This document shows, piece by piece, positions 13,397-21,677 of a stretch of 64,000 nucleotides of DNA. The stretch is from Nitrobacter sp047149785. Its GTDB lineage: Bacteria > Pseudomonadota > Alphaproteobacteria > Rhizobiales > Xanthobacteraceae. The first letter of the stretch is position 1. Every line of letters begins with the position of its first letter. Location of the stretch: the NCBI RefSeq assembly GCF_047149785.1, contig NZ_BAAGBE010000001.1:1798001-1862000 (forward strand), written 5' to 3'. The position numbers and the translations under genes are program-made. Below the pieces are notes generated by a model. It saw only the letters and a program-made list of their open reading frames with translations, was not told the DNA's origin and ran no database searches.

Positions 13397-15886
13397 ATGG
13401 TCTTTGAATTCTCTCCAAAGCGACATCGCGTTCCCGAAAATAACGCGTCGATCCGGCCCAGATCCGGAGACGATGACATCGCGGAGATCAAGAGCGCGAT
13501 ACTGTCCAAGATCGTTCTGGTCGCCGGGAAGGATGTGAAGCGCGCCAATATCCATGACTGGTATATCGCAGCGGCGCTGACGTTGCGCGACCGCATCGTC
13601 TATCAATGGCTTCAATCCGACCGCGCCGCCCAGAGCCGAGGCGACAAGCGCGTTTATTATCTGTCTCTTGAGTTTCTGATCGGGCGGTTGCTGACCGACG
13701 CTTTGACGAACATGTCGCTGATGGAATCGTTCCGCACGGCCATCGAGGATCTCGGCATTGACTTCGACGCGTTGCGCGACGTGGAACCTGACGCGGCGCT
13801 GGGCAACGGAGGCCTGGGACGACTCGCCGCGTGTTTCATGGAAAGCATGGCGACGCTTGCAATTCCGGCGTATGGCTACGGCATTCGCTATGAACACGGG
13901 TTGTTTCGCCAGATCATTTCAAATGGATGGCAGGAGGAATTTCCCGAACAGTGGTTGCGGTCGGGAAACCCTTGGGAATTCGAACGCGGCGACGTCGTGT
14001 TCGATATCCACTATGGCGGGCGTCTGGAACGCTTGGAACAGGCCGACCCGCCAAGAACGCTTTGGATACCGGATGAAACCATTCAGGCGGTCGCCTACGA
14101 TACGCCGGTCGTCGGCTGGCGCGGCCGTCACGTCAACGCGCTGCGACTATGGTCCGCACGCGCCGTCGATCCGATGCGCCTCGACACCTTCAACAGCGGG
14201 GACCACCTTGGCGCGATGTCGGAGATGGCGCGCGCCGAGGCGATCTCGAAATTCCTTTATCCAAGCGACGAAACGCCGGCCGGCCGCGAATTGCGCCTGC
14301 GCCAGGAATACTTTTTCGTTTCCGCCTCGCTGCAGGATATCCTCGACCGACATCTGCATACCGACGGCGACATCCGGTCGCTGCCATCCCACGCGGCGAT
14401 TCAGCTCAACGATACCCATCCCAGCCTCGCCGTTCCCGAACTGATGCGGCTGCTGACAGACAAATATCAAATCGATTGGGGCGATGCCTGGGACATCACC
14501 ACCAGGACAATCTCCTACACCAACCATACTCTGTTGCCGGAAGCGCTTGAGACCTGGCAGGCCGAATTGTTCGCTCGAATGCTGCCACGCCATCTCGACA
14601 TCATTTACCGGATCAATGCGGACCATCTTACGGCTGCGGAAAAGCATTCGGGAGCCGATAGCCGATTTAGCGCATCGGTATCGCTGATCGACGAAACCGG
14701 CGGCCGCCGCGTTCGCATGGGCCATCTCGCCTTCGTCGGCTCTCATCGCATCAATGGCGTTTCCGCCATGCATAGCGAACTCATGCGCGAAACCGTGTTC
14801 GCCGACCTGAACAGCCTTTATCCGGGCCGCATCACCAACAAGACCAACGGCATCACCTTCCGCCGCTGGCTGCATCAATGCAATCCGAAGCTTACCTCTC
14901 TGCTGCAGGATGCATGCGGTGGCGCCGTGCTGGATGAGCCTGAGCGGCTGCGGACGCTCGAGCGATTGTCGGACGACCACGCGTTCCAACAGAAGTTTCA
15001 GGCCATAAAGCGAGCGAACAAGGTCGCGCTCGCGCGGGTCATAACTGACCGGCTTGGTATTGTCGTCGATCCGACGGCACTGTTCGACGTCCAGATCAAG
15101 CGCATCCATGAATACAAGCGTCAGCTTCTCAACGCGATAGAGACGGTTGCGTTGTATCAAGCAATACTTGCAAATCCCGAAGGCAACTGGACGCCGCGCA
15201 TCAAGATTTTTGCCGGGAAAGCCGCCGCGAGCTACCGGCAGGCCAAGCTGATCATCAAGTTCATCAACGACATCGGCAGCGTGATCAACAACGATCCCGC
15301 GATCAGGGGCCTCCTCAAGGTGGTCTTCATTCCGAACTATAATGTCAGCGCCGCTGAAGTGATCGTGCCGGCGAGCGACCTGTCCGAACAGATTTCCACC
15401 GCCGGCATGGAAGCTTCCGGAACAGGCAACATGAAGCTCGCGCTGAACGGCGCAATCACAATCGGAACGCTTGACGGCGCCAATATCGAAATTCTCGAGC
15501 ATGTCGGCGAGGACAATATTTTTATCTTCGGCATGAAAGCAGATGAGGTCGTCCGCCACCGCGCCACGGGACTGGACGCCACCGACGTCATCTCATCGTC
15601 GCCGAGACTGGCCGGCGTGATCGAAGCCATTGAGCGCGGCGTATTTTCGCCGGACGACGTTTCGCGTTTTGCGCCCATCGCGCACGCGCTGCGGTTTCTC
15701 GACCACTATCTGGTTTCAGCGGATTTCGAGGATTACTACCGCACGCAACGCGCCGTCGACATGAAGTGGGGCGGTCCGGAGTGGGCTCGCTCCAGCATTC
15801 TCAATGTGGCGCGCATGGCGTGGTTCTCGTCCGACCGCACCATCCGGGAATATGCCGAGGATATCTGGAATATTCCTCTGACCTGA
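13397..15886 (+). CDS. glgP: Glycogen/maltodextrin phosphorylase (GT35)
   Basis: 829 residues, the usual length. It removes glucose from non-reducing ends of alpha-1,4-glucans by phosphorolysis, giving glucose-1-phosphate. The pyridoxal-phosphate motif EASGTGNMKLALNGA lies near the C terminus with the cofactor lysine at about residue 680. The N-terminal GNGGLGRLAACFMESMA phosphorylase signature and YYLSLEFLIGR are also present. It is the last gene of the glg-tre operon, and a perfect GC-rich hairpin follows 40 bases after the stop. With GlgX it degrades the glucan made by GlgE/GlgB. I cannot separate glycogen from maltodextrin preference by reading. Confidence 0.95.
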   Translation: MVFEFSPKRHRVPENNASIRPRSGDDDIAEIKSAILSKIVLVAGKDVKRANIHDWYIAAALTLRDRIVYQWLQSDRAAQSRGDKRVYYLSLEFLIGRLLTDALTNMSLMESFRTAIEDLGIDFDALRDVEPDAALGNGGLGRLAACFMESMATLAIPAYGYGIRYEHGLFRQIISNGWQEEFPEQWLRSGNPWEFERGDVVFDIHYGGRLERLEQADPPRTLWIPDETIQAVAYDTPVVGWRGRHVNALRLWSARAVDPMRLDTFNSGDHLGAMSEMARAEAISKFLYPSDETPAGRELRLRQEYFFVSASLQDILDRHLHTDGDIRSLPSHAAIQLNDTHPSLAVPELMRLLTDKYQIDWGDAWDITTRTISYTNHTLLPEALETWQAELFARMLPRHLDIIYRINADHLTAAEKHSGADSRFSASVSLIDETGGRRVRMGHLAFVGSHRINGVSAMHSELMRETVFADLNSLYPGRITNKTNGITFRRWLHQCNPKLTSLLQDACGGAVLDEPERLRTLERLSDDHAFQQKFQAIKRANKVALARVITDRLGIVVDPTALFDVQIKRIHEYKRQLLNAIETVALYQAILANPEGNWTPRIKIFAGKAAASYRQAKLIIKFINDIGSVINNDPAIRGLLKVVFIPNYNVSAAEVIVPASDLSEQISTAGMEASGTGNMKLALNGAITIGTLDGANIEILEHVGEDNIFIFGMKADEVVRHRATGLDATDVISSSPRLAGVIEAIERGVFSPDDVSRFAPIAHALRFLDHYLVSADFEDYYRTQRAVDMKWGGPEWARSSILNVARMAWFSSDRTIREYAEDIWNIPLT

Positions 15887-15926
15887 GAACCGCCGCGCAA
15901 TACGGCAGCATCCTTCTGAAAGGGAG

Positions 15927-15954
15927 GCGCCGGCGGGGTGAGAGCCGCCGGCGC
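15927..15954 (+). terminator. Hairpin at end of glg-tre operon
   Basis: A perfect 10-bp inverted repeat (gcgccggcgg / ccgccggcgc) with an 8-base loop sits 40 bases after the glgP stop and before the convergent DUF2249 gene. There is no T run on either side, so it may be a factor-dependent or weak bidirectional terminator. Confidence 0.5.
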
Positions 15955-16030
15955 GGTCGACAAGCGATCCCTGCGGAAGATGCGTCTTGTCGACGAAGGT
16001 GGCAAGGCGATCGTCTCCGACCGCTATGGG

Positions 16031-16291
16031 TCAAGCCACCTTGAACTGTTTGGCGATTTCCACCTTCCAGATGGAAGGGCCCTGCTCCAGATAGGTCCAC
16101 GAGAATTCGCCGGGGTGTCTGGTCTGGATTTGGGAGTGAAGCGGTATCGGATCGTAGTCGCTCACCAGTACGAACGACTCGCCCGCCCTCAGATCGCCGA
16201 CGATCCGAAAAGCCTTGGTCTGGCGCTGCGCCGGATTCAGGTTGCGGAAGTCGATCTCGGCGACATCAGTCTCTTCGATTGTCTGACACAT
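16031..16291 (-). CDS. DUF2249 domain protein, probable NO-stress-linked
   Basis: 86 residues that fit a single DUF2249 domain: VAEIDFRNLNPAQRQTKAFR, GESFVLVSDYDPIPL, FSWTYLEQGPSIWKVEI. The biochemical role of the family is unknown. DUF2249 proteins recur in genomic neighbourhoods and regulons of nitric-oxide response together with hemerythrin-like proteins. AGGAG lies six bases before the ATG. A 23-bp inverted repeat matching the NsrR consensus lies about 110 bases upstream, overlapping a plausible promoter. The gene is convergent with glgP and downstream of the HU gene, from which it is separated by a terminator, so it is probably transcribed alone. Confidence 0.8.
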   Translation of the reverse strand: MCQTIEETDVAEIDFRNLNPAQRQTKAFRIVGDLRAGESFVLVSDYDPIPLHSQIQTRHPGEFSWTYLEQGPSIWKVEIAKQFKVA

Positions 16292-16387
16292 GACCGCTCC
16301 TGTCGCCCCAATGGGGCCGCTGGAAAGAGCTTGCCTTCGAACGATCCTCGAGATTCAGGGACCCAGAATCACCCTGATGCATGCGGA

Positions 16388-16424
16388 ATAATCGCTCGAT
16401 TAAGATGCACAGTCAATACATCTT
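16388..16424 (-). promoter_or_regulatory. Predicted promoter with NsrR-type operator upstream of the DUF2249 gene
   Basis: On the minus strand a -35-like TTGACT (16411-16416) is followed after 17 bases by GATTAT (16388-16393). Positions 16402-16424 form a 23-bp imperfect palindrome of 11-1-11 organisation with half-sites AAGATGTATTG and AAGATGCACAG. The known NsrR consensus is AAGATGCATTT-N-AAATGCATCTT. The operator overlaps the -35 box, which fits repression relieved by nitric oxide. This is pattern matching by eye, with no score calculated. Confidence 0.55.
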
Positions 16425-16443
16425 TTTGCAATACATCTTTTTG
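16414..16443. repeat. 15-bp perfect tandem duplication containing an NsrR half-site
   Basis: The 15-mer caatacatctttttg occurs twice head to tail (16414-16428 and 16429-16443). Each copy holds the half-site AATACATCTT, so the duplication adds an extra half-site next to the 23-bp palindrome. Confidence 0.8.
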
Positions 16444-16574
16444 GACGACATCTGCAAACGTTAACCGGTCGCCGCAAGGGAGTGCGCTGAACCTGGACCG
16501 CATAGCGCGTGGCGGGCCCACCGGGCTTCGGCGAGAACCGGCAGGCAGGCTCAACGTGAGATCGGGATGGGTCC

Positions 16575-16601
16575 AAAAAAACAAGGGCCCCGAGGGGCCC
16601 C
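16575..16601 (-). terminator. Rho-independent terminator of the HU gene
   Basis: On the minus strand, five bases after the HU stop, a 7-bp GC stem (ggggccc / gggcccc with a TC loop) is followed by TTGTTTTTT. This is a classic intrinsic terminator and isolates the HU gene from the downstream DUF2249 gene. Confidence 0.85.
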
Positions 16602-16605
16602 TGCA

Positions 16606-16905
16606 TCACACCGCGTCTTTCGCCGCCTTGACCGGCCGAGCCCTGACGATCTTTCGGGCCGGCTTCGCCTTGAACGTCATCGGCTCGCCGGTAAAGGGGT
16701 TGGTGCCCTTTCGCGCCTTGGTCGCCGGCTTTTTGATAACCACGAACTTTGCGAAGCCCGGCAGCAGGAAGGTGCCGGTCTTCTTGAGTTCCTTGTAGCC
16801 TGTGGTCGCAAGCGCCTCGAGAACGCCCTTCACGTCCTTCTTGGATAATCCGGCCTGATCCGAGATTTTCTCAACGAGCTGCGATTTCGTCATCTGGGTT
16901 GCCAT
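16606..16905 (-). CDS. HU-family DNA-binding protein
   Basis: 99 residues beginning MATQMTKSQLVEKISDQAGL. The HU/IHF fold is evident: N-terminal helices, the GFAKFVVIKKPATKARKGTNPFTGEP arm region (conserved RxGxNPxTGE variant) and a basic C-terminal tail KAKPARKIVRARPVKAAKDAV. It is longer and more basic at the end than E. coli HU (90 residues). The start at 16905 was chosen because AGGA lies six bases before it; an ATG immediately upstream (16908) has spacing of only three. HU compacts and bends DNA. The gene is monocistronic, with its own terminator. Confidence 0.9.
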   Translation of the reverse strand: MATQMTKSQLVEKISDQAGLSKKDVKGVLEALATTGYKELKKTGTFLLPGFAKFVVIKKPATKARKGTNPFTGEPMTFKAKPARKIVRARPVKAAKDAV

Positions 16906-17161
16906 CATCGATCCTGTCTGTTGATTCGGCCCGGAAAACAATATTTCGAAATCCAGCCAAAAAAACACGTCTTGTGGGATTTATAACAGCTTACTTCATC
17001 CCGCGGCTGGCGCCCGGCATCGGCCCCTGCGATCCTGGACAGCCGGCGCGGAGGAGGTCCTCGGCAAACCTTCGTGGACCCCCGGCGCGCGCAAACAGAA
17101 GTGAGGCGGCATACGGCTCGCGCGGCCACTGGACGGGTGCAAATCGTGCTATGCGCGGACG

Positions 17162-17518
17162 ATGAAGATTCTGTTCCGCATGGGCGCGTTTATCCTGATC
17201 GCGGCGGTCGTATTCGCGACGCTCGGGCCGCCGCGCTATCGCCCGCACGCCCCGCTCGGGCAGGATGGCGAGCACGCCCTCGCCTTCGTTCTGGTCGGAC
17301 TCGCCGTAGGCCTCGCATTTCCGCGGCGACGCCTCTTTGTCGCGGTGGTGTCCGTCATTCTGATCGGCCTGCTCGAGATCATGCAACTGTGGGCGCCCGG
17401 CCGCCATGCGCGGCTGGAGGATTTCCTGGTCGATGCCTTGGCAGCGTGTGTCGGCCTCGCCGTCGCTGCCGCGATCGGCCGGCTTGCCACACGATGGAGC
17501 GGATCAAAGGCCCGATGA
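17162..17518 (+). CDS. VanZ-like small membrane protein
   Basis: 118 residues with about four hydrophobic segments (residues 5-20, 40-54, 58-76, 90-108). The pattern ALAFVLVGLAVGLAFPRR, LIGLLEIMQLWAPGRHARLEDFLVDALAACVG matches the VanZ-like family, in which the E-x-x-Q...D-x-x-x-N/D-x-x-G core is conserved. The role is unknown outside VanZ itself (low-level teicoplanin resistance). It diverges from HU; the 253 bases between them hold no further gene that I can see. Confidence 0.7.
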   Translation: MKILFRMGAFILIAAVVFATLGPPRYRPHAPLGQDGEHALAFVLVGLAVGLAFPRRRLFVAVVSVILIGLLEIMQLWAPGRHARLEDFLVDALAACVGLAVAAAIGRLATRWSGSKAR

Positions 17519-17660
17519 ACCTCGGCGGGCCGAACCTGTCGCGTCTTGCACATCCTGAAATCGGAACAATTCGCAACTACGGAGCCACGCTGCGAATGAG
17601 TGGCGCTTGCGGGATCGCCTGCGCTTTTATCCCGGGTGACGGACTGCTAAACCTCCACGG

Positions 17661-19043
17661 ATGCAGCCCGCCGCTTCCAATTCGAAAACGAGAATCGCTA
17701 CCGTCTCGATAATCGCCAGCGCCAGCATGGCGGCGATCAAATTCGTGGTCGGCGTGGCGATCGGAAGTCTGGCGTTGATTTCCGAGGCTCTGCACAGCTC
17801 GGTCGACCTCGTCGCCACGGTTGCCACCTGGATCGTGGTGCGCATTTCCGACCGCCCCGCCGACGACGAACATCACTACGGCCACGGCAAGATCGAAAGT
17901 CTTTCGGCGCTTGGCGTCATTGCGCTTCTTTACATCCTTGCAGGCGGCATCGTCGTGCAAGCCTACGCCCATTTGCGCGAAGGCGCGCCGGCCCCGACGC
18001 TCTCCGCCATTCCGTTCGTCGTGCTGGTGGTCGACATCGCCGTCAATGCCTGGCGGGCGCGCGCGCTGCACCGGGCCGCGCTCGACACCCGCAGTCAGGC
18101 GCTGGAAGCCGACGCCCTGCATTTTGCTTCCGACGTGCTTGGATCGGTCGCCGTCATCATCGGGCTGTCGCTGTCCGGACTGGGTTACGCGTGGGGCGAT
18201 GCCGCTGCTGCGATCGGCGTCGCCGTCCTGATCTCGGTGCTGGGTTTGCGGCTCGGACGCGCCACCGTGGAAACCCTTCTGGATCGCGCGCCGGAAGGCG
18301 CCGCGGAAAGGGCCGGCGCCGCGATCAGGGCGCTGCCGGGCATCGTCGACGTCGAGCGGTTGCGGGTGCGGATGGTCGGTCCCCGGCATTTTGTCGACGT
18401 GATCGCCAAGGTGCCGCGAACCTATCCGATCGACCGCATCGACGCCATCAAGCAACAGGCGCAGGACGCCGTGTCCGCCGCTCTCGGCGACGCCGACCTG
18501 ACATTCACCGCGATACCGGTCGCGCATGACAACGAAAGCGTCCGCGAGCGCATCATGGTGATCGCCCGCAATTCAGGTCTCGCGATTCATCACGTCACCG
18601 TGCACGATCTCGGAGAAAGGCTGACGGTCAGCATCGACCTCGAGGTCGACGGCGAGATGGCGCTGGTGGATGCCCATGCAATCGCACATCGACTGGAACA
18701 TGACATTCGCCACGAGTTCGGTGCGGACGTCGAGGTGGACACGCATATCGAGCCGCTGGAGCCGGAGCTTCCGCTCGGCGCGGATGCCGCCCCCGCACGG
18801 ATCGACGCCATCAGGAAAGCCCTGTCCGGTTTCGTCGCAGGCGGCGCGATCCATGACATTCACAACGTGCGCGTCCGGGACACCAAGGCCGGCGAGATCG
18901 TCAACTTCCATTGCCGCGCCGCGCCATCGATGAGCGTCGCCAAGGTGCATGAACGGGTTGACGAGATTGAGCGCGCATTGCGCCGCGCCTTCCCGAGCGT
19001 CAAGCGGGTCATCAGCCACGCGGAGCCCCCCCGCGGGAGTTGA
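17661..19043 (+). CDS. Cation diffusion facilitator (CDF) metal exporter with extended C terminus
   Basis: 460 residues. The N-terminal half is a six-helix CDF transporter: helix II site HSSVD (about residues 42-46), the His-rich DDEHHYGHGKIES loop, and helix V HFASDVLG. CDF proteins export Zn2+, Fe2+, Mn2+ or Co2+ in exchange for protons. Ordinary members are about 300 residues; here the cytoplasmic part seems to contain three ferredoxin-like segments (about 215-295, 296-370 and 385-455), the second and third being extra. No strong Shine-Dalgarno sequence precedes the ATG, so the start is less certain. The metal cannot be assigned by eye. Confidence 0.85.
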   Translation: MQPAASNSKTRIATVSIIASASMAAIKFVVGVAIGSLALISEALHSSVDLVATVATWIVVRISDRPADDEHHYGHGKIESLSALGVIALLYILAGGIVVQAYAHLREGAPAPTLSAIPFVVLVVDIAVNAWRARALHRAALDTRSQALEADALHFASDVLGSVAVIIGLSLSGLGYAWGDAAAAIGVAVLISVLGLRLGRATVETLLDRAPEGAAERAGAAIRALPGIVDVERLRVRMVGPRHFVDVIAKVPRTYPIDRIDAIKQQAQDAVSAALGDADLTFTAIPVAHDNESVRERIMVIARNSGLAIHHVTVHDLGERLTVSIDLEVDGEMALVDAHAIAHRLEHDIRHEFGADVEVDTHIEPLEPELPLGADAAPARIDAIRKALSGFVAGGAIHDIHNVRVRDTKAGEIVNFHCRAAPSMSVAKVHERVDEIERALRRAFPSVKRVISHAEPPRGS

Positions 19044-19251
19044 TCGCTGCCGCGGGGGCACGTTCTTGTTTCGGACTCAACACGAACAGCCTCGCAGGCC
19101 CTGGAATCTCCGTTGGACAAAATTTATTTCGTATTAACGAATCGTTGACTCTCGACAGCTCCGAAAAAGTGGATTCAAATCGCGGTGATTCGGACGGGCC
19201 GGGCTGTCGCTCCGAACGCGTGTACGGAAAATTCTCACGGGGGCCGAAGGC

Positions 19252-21576
19252 ATGGCGCGCGCTCAGGCGGCGAACGCTTGCGCTCAATCCGATTCGATCA
19301 AGGGATTGGCGCGATCGATCGCAAAACCAGCCTACCGCAGGCTGCTGATCGCAGAGCCCGTGCTGCGCCGTGCCGTTCCGATCCTGATCATCGCGTTTCT
19401 GGTGACGATATGTTTCGGCGCCCTGGTGCAGGTCATCGATCAGACGCGCCAGAAACAGGCGATGACGAAACACGATCTGTTGGCGCTCGCCGATCTCCTG
19501 GCCGAACGGCTCGAGCATGTCGGCGTCATCCGGCAGGACCGTCCCGCCTCCATCGAACGACTTCGGAACCTGTTGCCCGACCTGATTCCCTCCTGGGGCA
19601 TTGTCGCCGGCCGTCATATCATCATCACCGGCGCCGATCAGCGCGTTCTCGCGCGCGTGCCGGCCGAAGCTACGCCCGGCGAGAGCGACCGGATTCTGGA
19701 CCTCATCGGCATCGCGCAATCTCCGGCATTGCGCGGCTCGTCGCCGGCGAGCGTCACCGACATCGTCCTGCTGGACGGCAGCGAAGTGTTCGCGACCCAG
19801 CGCGTCGTCAGACCCTTGCTGGGCCAGGTCACCGTCATCCAGGAAAAGAACGATTCAATATGGCGTCCGGACACCGCGCTGTCGATCACGCTGTCGGCAA
19901 CGACCGGATTCGTGGTCCTGATCCTGGGCTTTGCATTCCACTGGCAATCCACTCGCGCGCGGGAGGGCGACCTCATCAACGATGCGGTCCGCGGCCGGAT
20001 CGACACCGCGCTCAACCGCGGTCGCTGCGGCCTTTGGGACTGGGATCTGTCGCGCGGACGGATCTTCTGGTCGCAATCGATGTTCACCATGCTCGGACTG
20101 GAAAGTCGCAGCGACCTGCTACCCTTCGGGGAAGTCAGCGCGTTGATCAATTCCGACGACATCGACCTGTTCGACATTGCGGACCAACTCATCGCGGGAA
20201 AGATCCGTCATATCGATCAGAGTTTCCGGATGCGGCACCGCGACGGACACTGGATCTGGTTGCGTGTGCGTTGCGAACTCAGTCAGGGTACGGGCGGCCA
20301 GGGCGCGCATCTGATCGGGATCGCCGTCGACATCACCGAACAAAAGAGCCTCGCGGAAAAAACCGTCGAAGCCGATCTGCGGCTGCGGGACGCGATCGAA
20401 ACCATCCCCGAGGCCTTCGTGCTGTGGGATGCCGACGACCGCCTGGTCCTTTGCAACTCCCACTTCCAGCGCCTGCACAAACTACCCGACAGCGCGGTCG
20501 CGGCCGGTACCTCCTACGAAACCGTGATCGAAGTCGGCCGCATGCACGAGATCAGGGCGCGACAGCCCGGAACCGGCACCGCCACGCCTGGCGCGCGAAC
20601 GTTCGAAGCGCAACTGGACAACGGCAATTGGCTTCACATCAGCGAGCGCCGCACCAAGGACGGCGGCTACGTGTCGGTCGGAACCGACATTACCCGGATC
20701 AAGGAGCACGAGCAGAAGCTCGTCGAGAACGATCTCCGGCTGCGGGCGACGGTCATCGACCTCAAGCGGACGCAGGCGACGCTCGAGCAACAGGCGGCCG
20801 AACTCGCCGACCTTGCGCGGAAATATGCGGAGGAGAAGGACCGCGCCGAAGACGCCAACCGAGCGAAATCGAAATTCCTCGCCAACATGAGCCACGAACT
20901 GAGGACACCGCTCAACGCCATTATCGGATTCTCCGAGATCATGAGCAACGGCATGTTCGGCGCGCTCGGCTCGAAGAAGTACGGCGAATACTGCCACGAT
21001 ATTCTGACCAGCGGCCAGTATCTGCTCGAAGTGATCAACGACATCCTGGATATGTCCAAGATCGAGGCCGGTCGCATGAAGCTCGACAAGGAGCCGCTCG
21101 ACCTCGCCAGGACAATGGCGGAATCGCTGCGGGTGGTCTCTGGCCGCACCACCGACAAGAGCCTGTCCTTTGACGTCAGGATCGACGATGACGTTTCCAT
21201 CGTCGCCGATCGTCGCGCGATCAAGCAAATCATCGTCAATCTGCTGTCCAATGCGGTGAAGTTCACGCCCGACGGCGGACGGGTCCTGGCGCGAAGCCAG
21301 GTGTCCGAAAATTCCGTCGTCCTGACCATTGCCGACAGCGGCATCGGCATAGCGCCGCAGGCGCTGCGCAGACTCGGTAAACCGTTCGAGCAGGTCGAAA
21401 GCCAGTTGACCAAAACCCATGCGGGATCGGGGCTGGGGCTGGCGATCGCCAAGTCTCTGGTCAACCTGCACGGCGGGTCGATGCGGCTTCGCTCGAAACC
21501 CGGCACGGGGACCGTCGTCCGCATCACCCTGCCCCGCCGCGACGCGGCGCGGCCTGCGGACTGTGTCGCAGCTTAG
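19252..21576 (+). CDS. Membrane PAS-domain sensor histidine kinase
   Basis: 774 residues. One transmembrane helix at about 42-62, a periplasmic region, a second helix at about 205-225, then a PAS/PAC region (about 250-365), a second PAS (about 375-480), a coiled-coil linker (LEQQAAELADLARKYAEEKDRAED), HisKA with phospho-acceptor His about 548 in MSHELRTPLNAIIGFSEIM, and a HATPase domain with N, G1 (DSGIGI) and G2 (GSGLGLAI) boxes. The HisKA sequence is of the PleC/DivJ/PdhS kind common in alphaproteobacteria. No response regulator is adjacent and the gene is convergent with glnE. The signal sensed is unknown. Confidence 0.88.
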   Translation: MARAQAANACAQSDSIKGLARSIAKPAYRRLLIAEPVLRRAVPILIIAFLVTICFGALVQVIDQTRQKQAMTKHDLLALADLLAERLEHVGVIRQDRPASIERLRNLLPDLIPSWGIVAGRHIIITGADQRVLARVPAEATPGESDRILDLIGIAQSPALRGSSPASVTDIVLLDGSEVFATQRVVRPLLGQVTVIQEKNDSIWRPDTALSITLSATTGFVVLILGFAFHWQSTRAREGDLINDAVRGRIDTALNRGRCGLWDWDLSRGRIFWSQSMFTMLGLESRSDLLPFGEVSALINSDDIDLFDIADQLIAGKIRHIDQSFRMRHRDGHWIWLRVRCELSQGTGGQGAHLIGIAVDITEQKSLAEKTVEADLRLRDAIETIPEAFVLWDADDRLVLCNSHFQRLHKLPDSAVAAGTSYETVIEVGRMHEIRARQPGTGTATPGARTFEAQLDNGNWLHISERRTKDGGYVSVGTDITRIKEHEQKLVENDLRLRATVIDLKRTQATLEQQAAELADLARKYAEEKDRAEDANRAKSKFLANMSHELRTPLNAIIGFSEIMSNGMFGALGSKKYGEYCHDILTSGQYLLEVINDILDMSKIEAGRMKLDKEPLDLARTMAESLRVVSGRTTDKSLSFDVRIDDDVSIVADRRAIKQIIVNLLSNAVKFTPDGGRVLARSQVSENSVVLTIADSGIGIAPQALRRLGKPFEQVESQLTKTHAGSGLGLAIAKSLVNLHGGSMRLRSKPGTGTVVRITLPRRDAARPADCVAA

Positions 21577-21677
21577 AGCGTTTTCGAGCGAAGTGGCTAC
21601 CGGTTCGCGTAAAGAAAACGCGTCAAATCAAAACATAGAGCCCCGCTTCTGGTTCCATCAGAAGCGGAAAGGCTCTA
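21575..21677. repeat. Interspersed intergenic repeat, family A, copy 1
   Basis: It begins agagcgttttcgagcgaag and ends ggaaaggctcta, so the ends are inverted repeats (AGAGC/GCTCT). An inner hairpin (cgcttctg ... cagaagcg) is present. It fills the gap between the convergent kinase and glnE genes and could act as a two-way terminator. Related copies lie at about 28842, 33537, 35184 and 52891. Confidence 0.85.
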
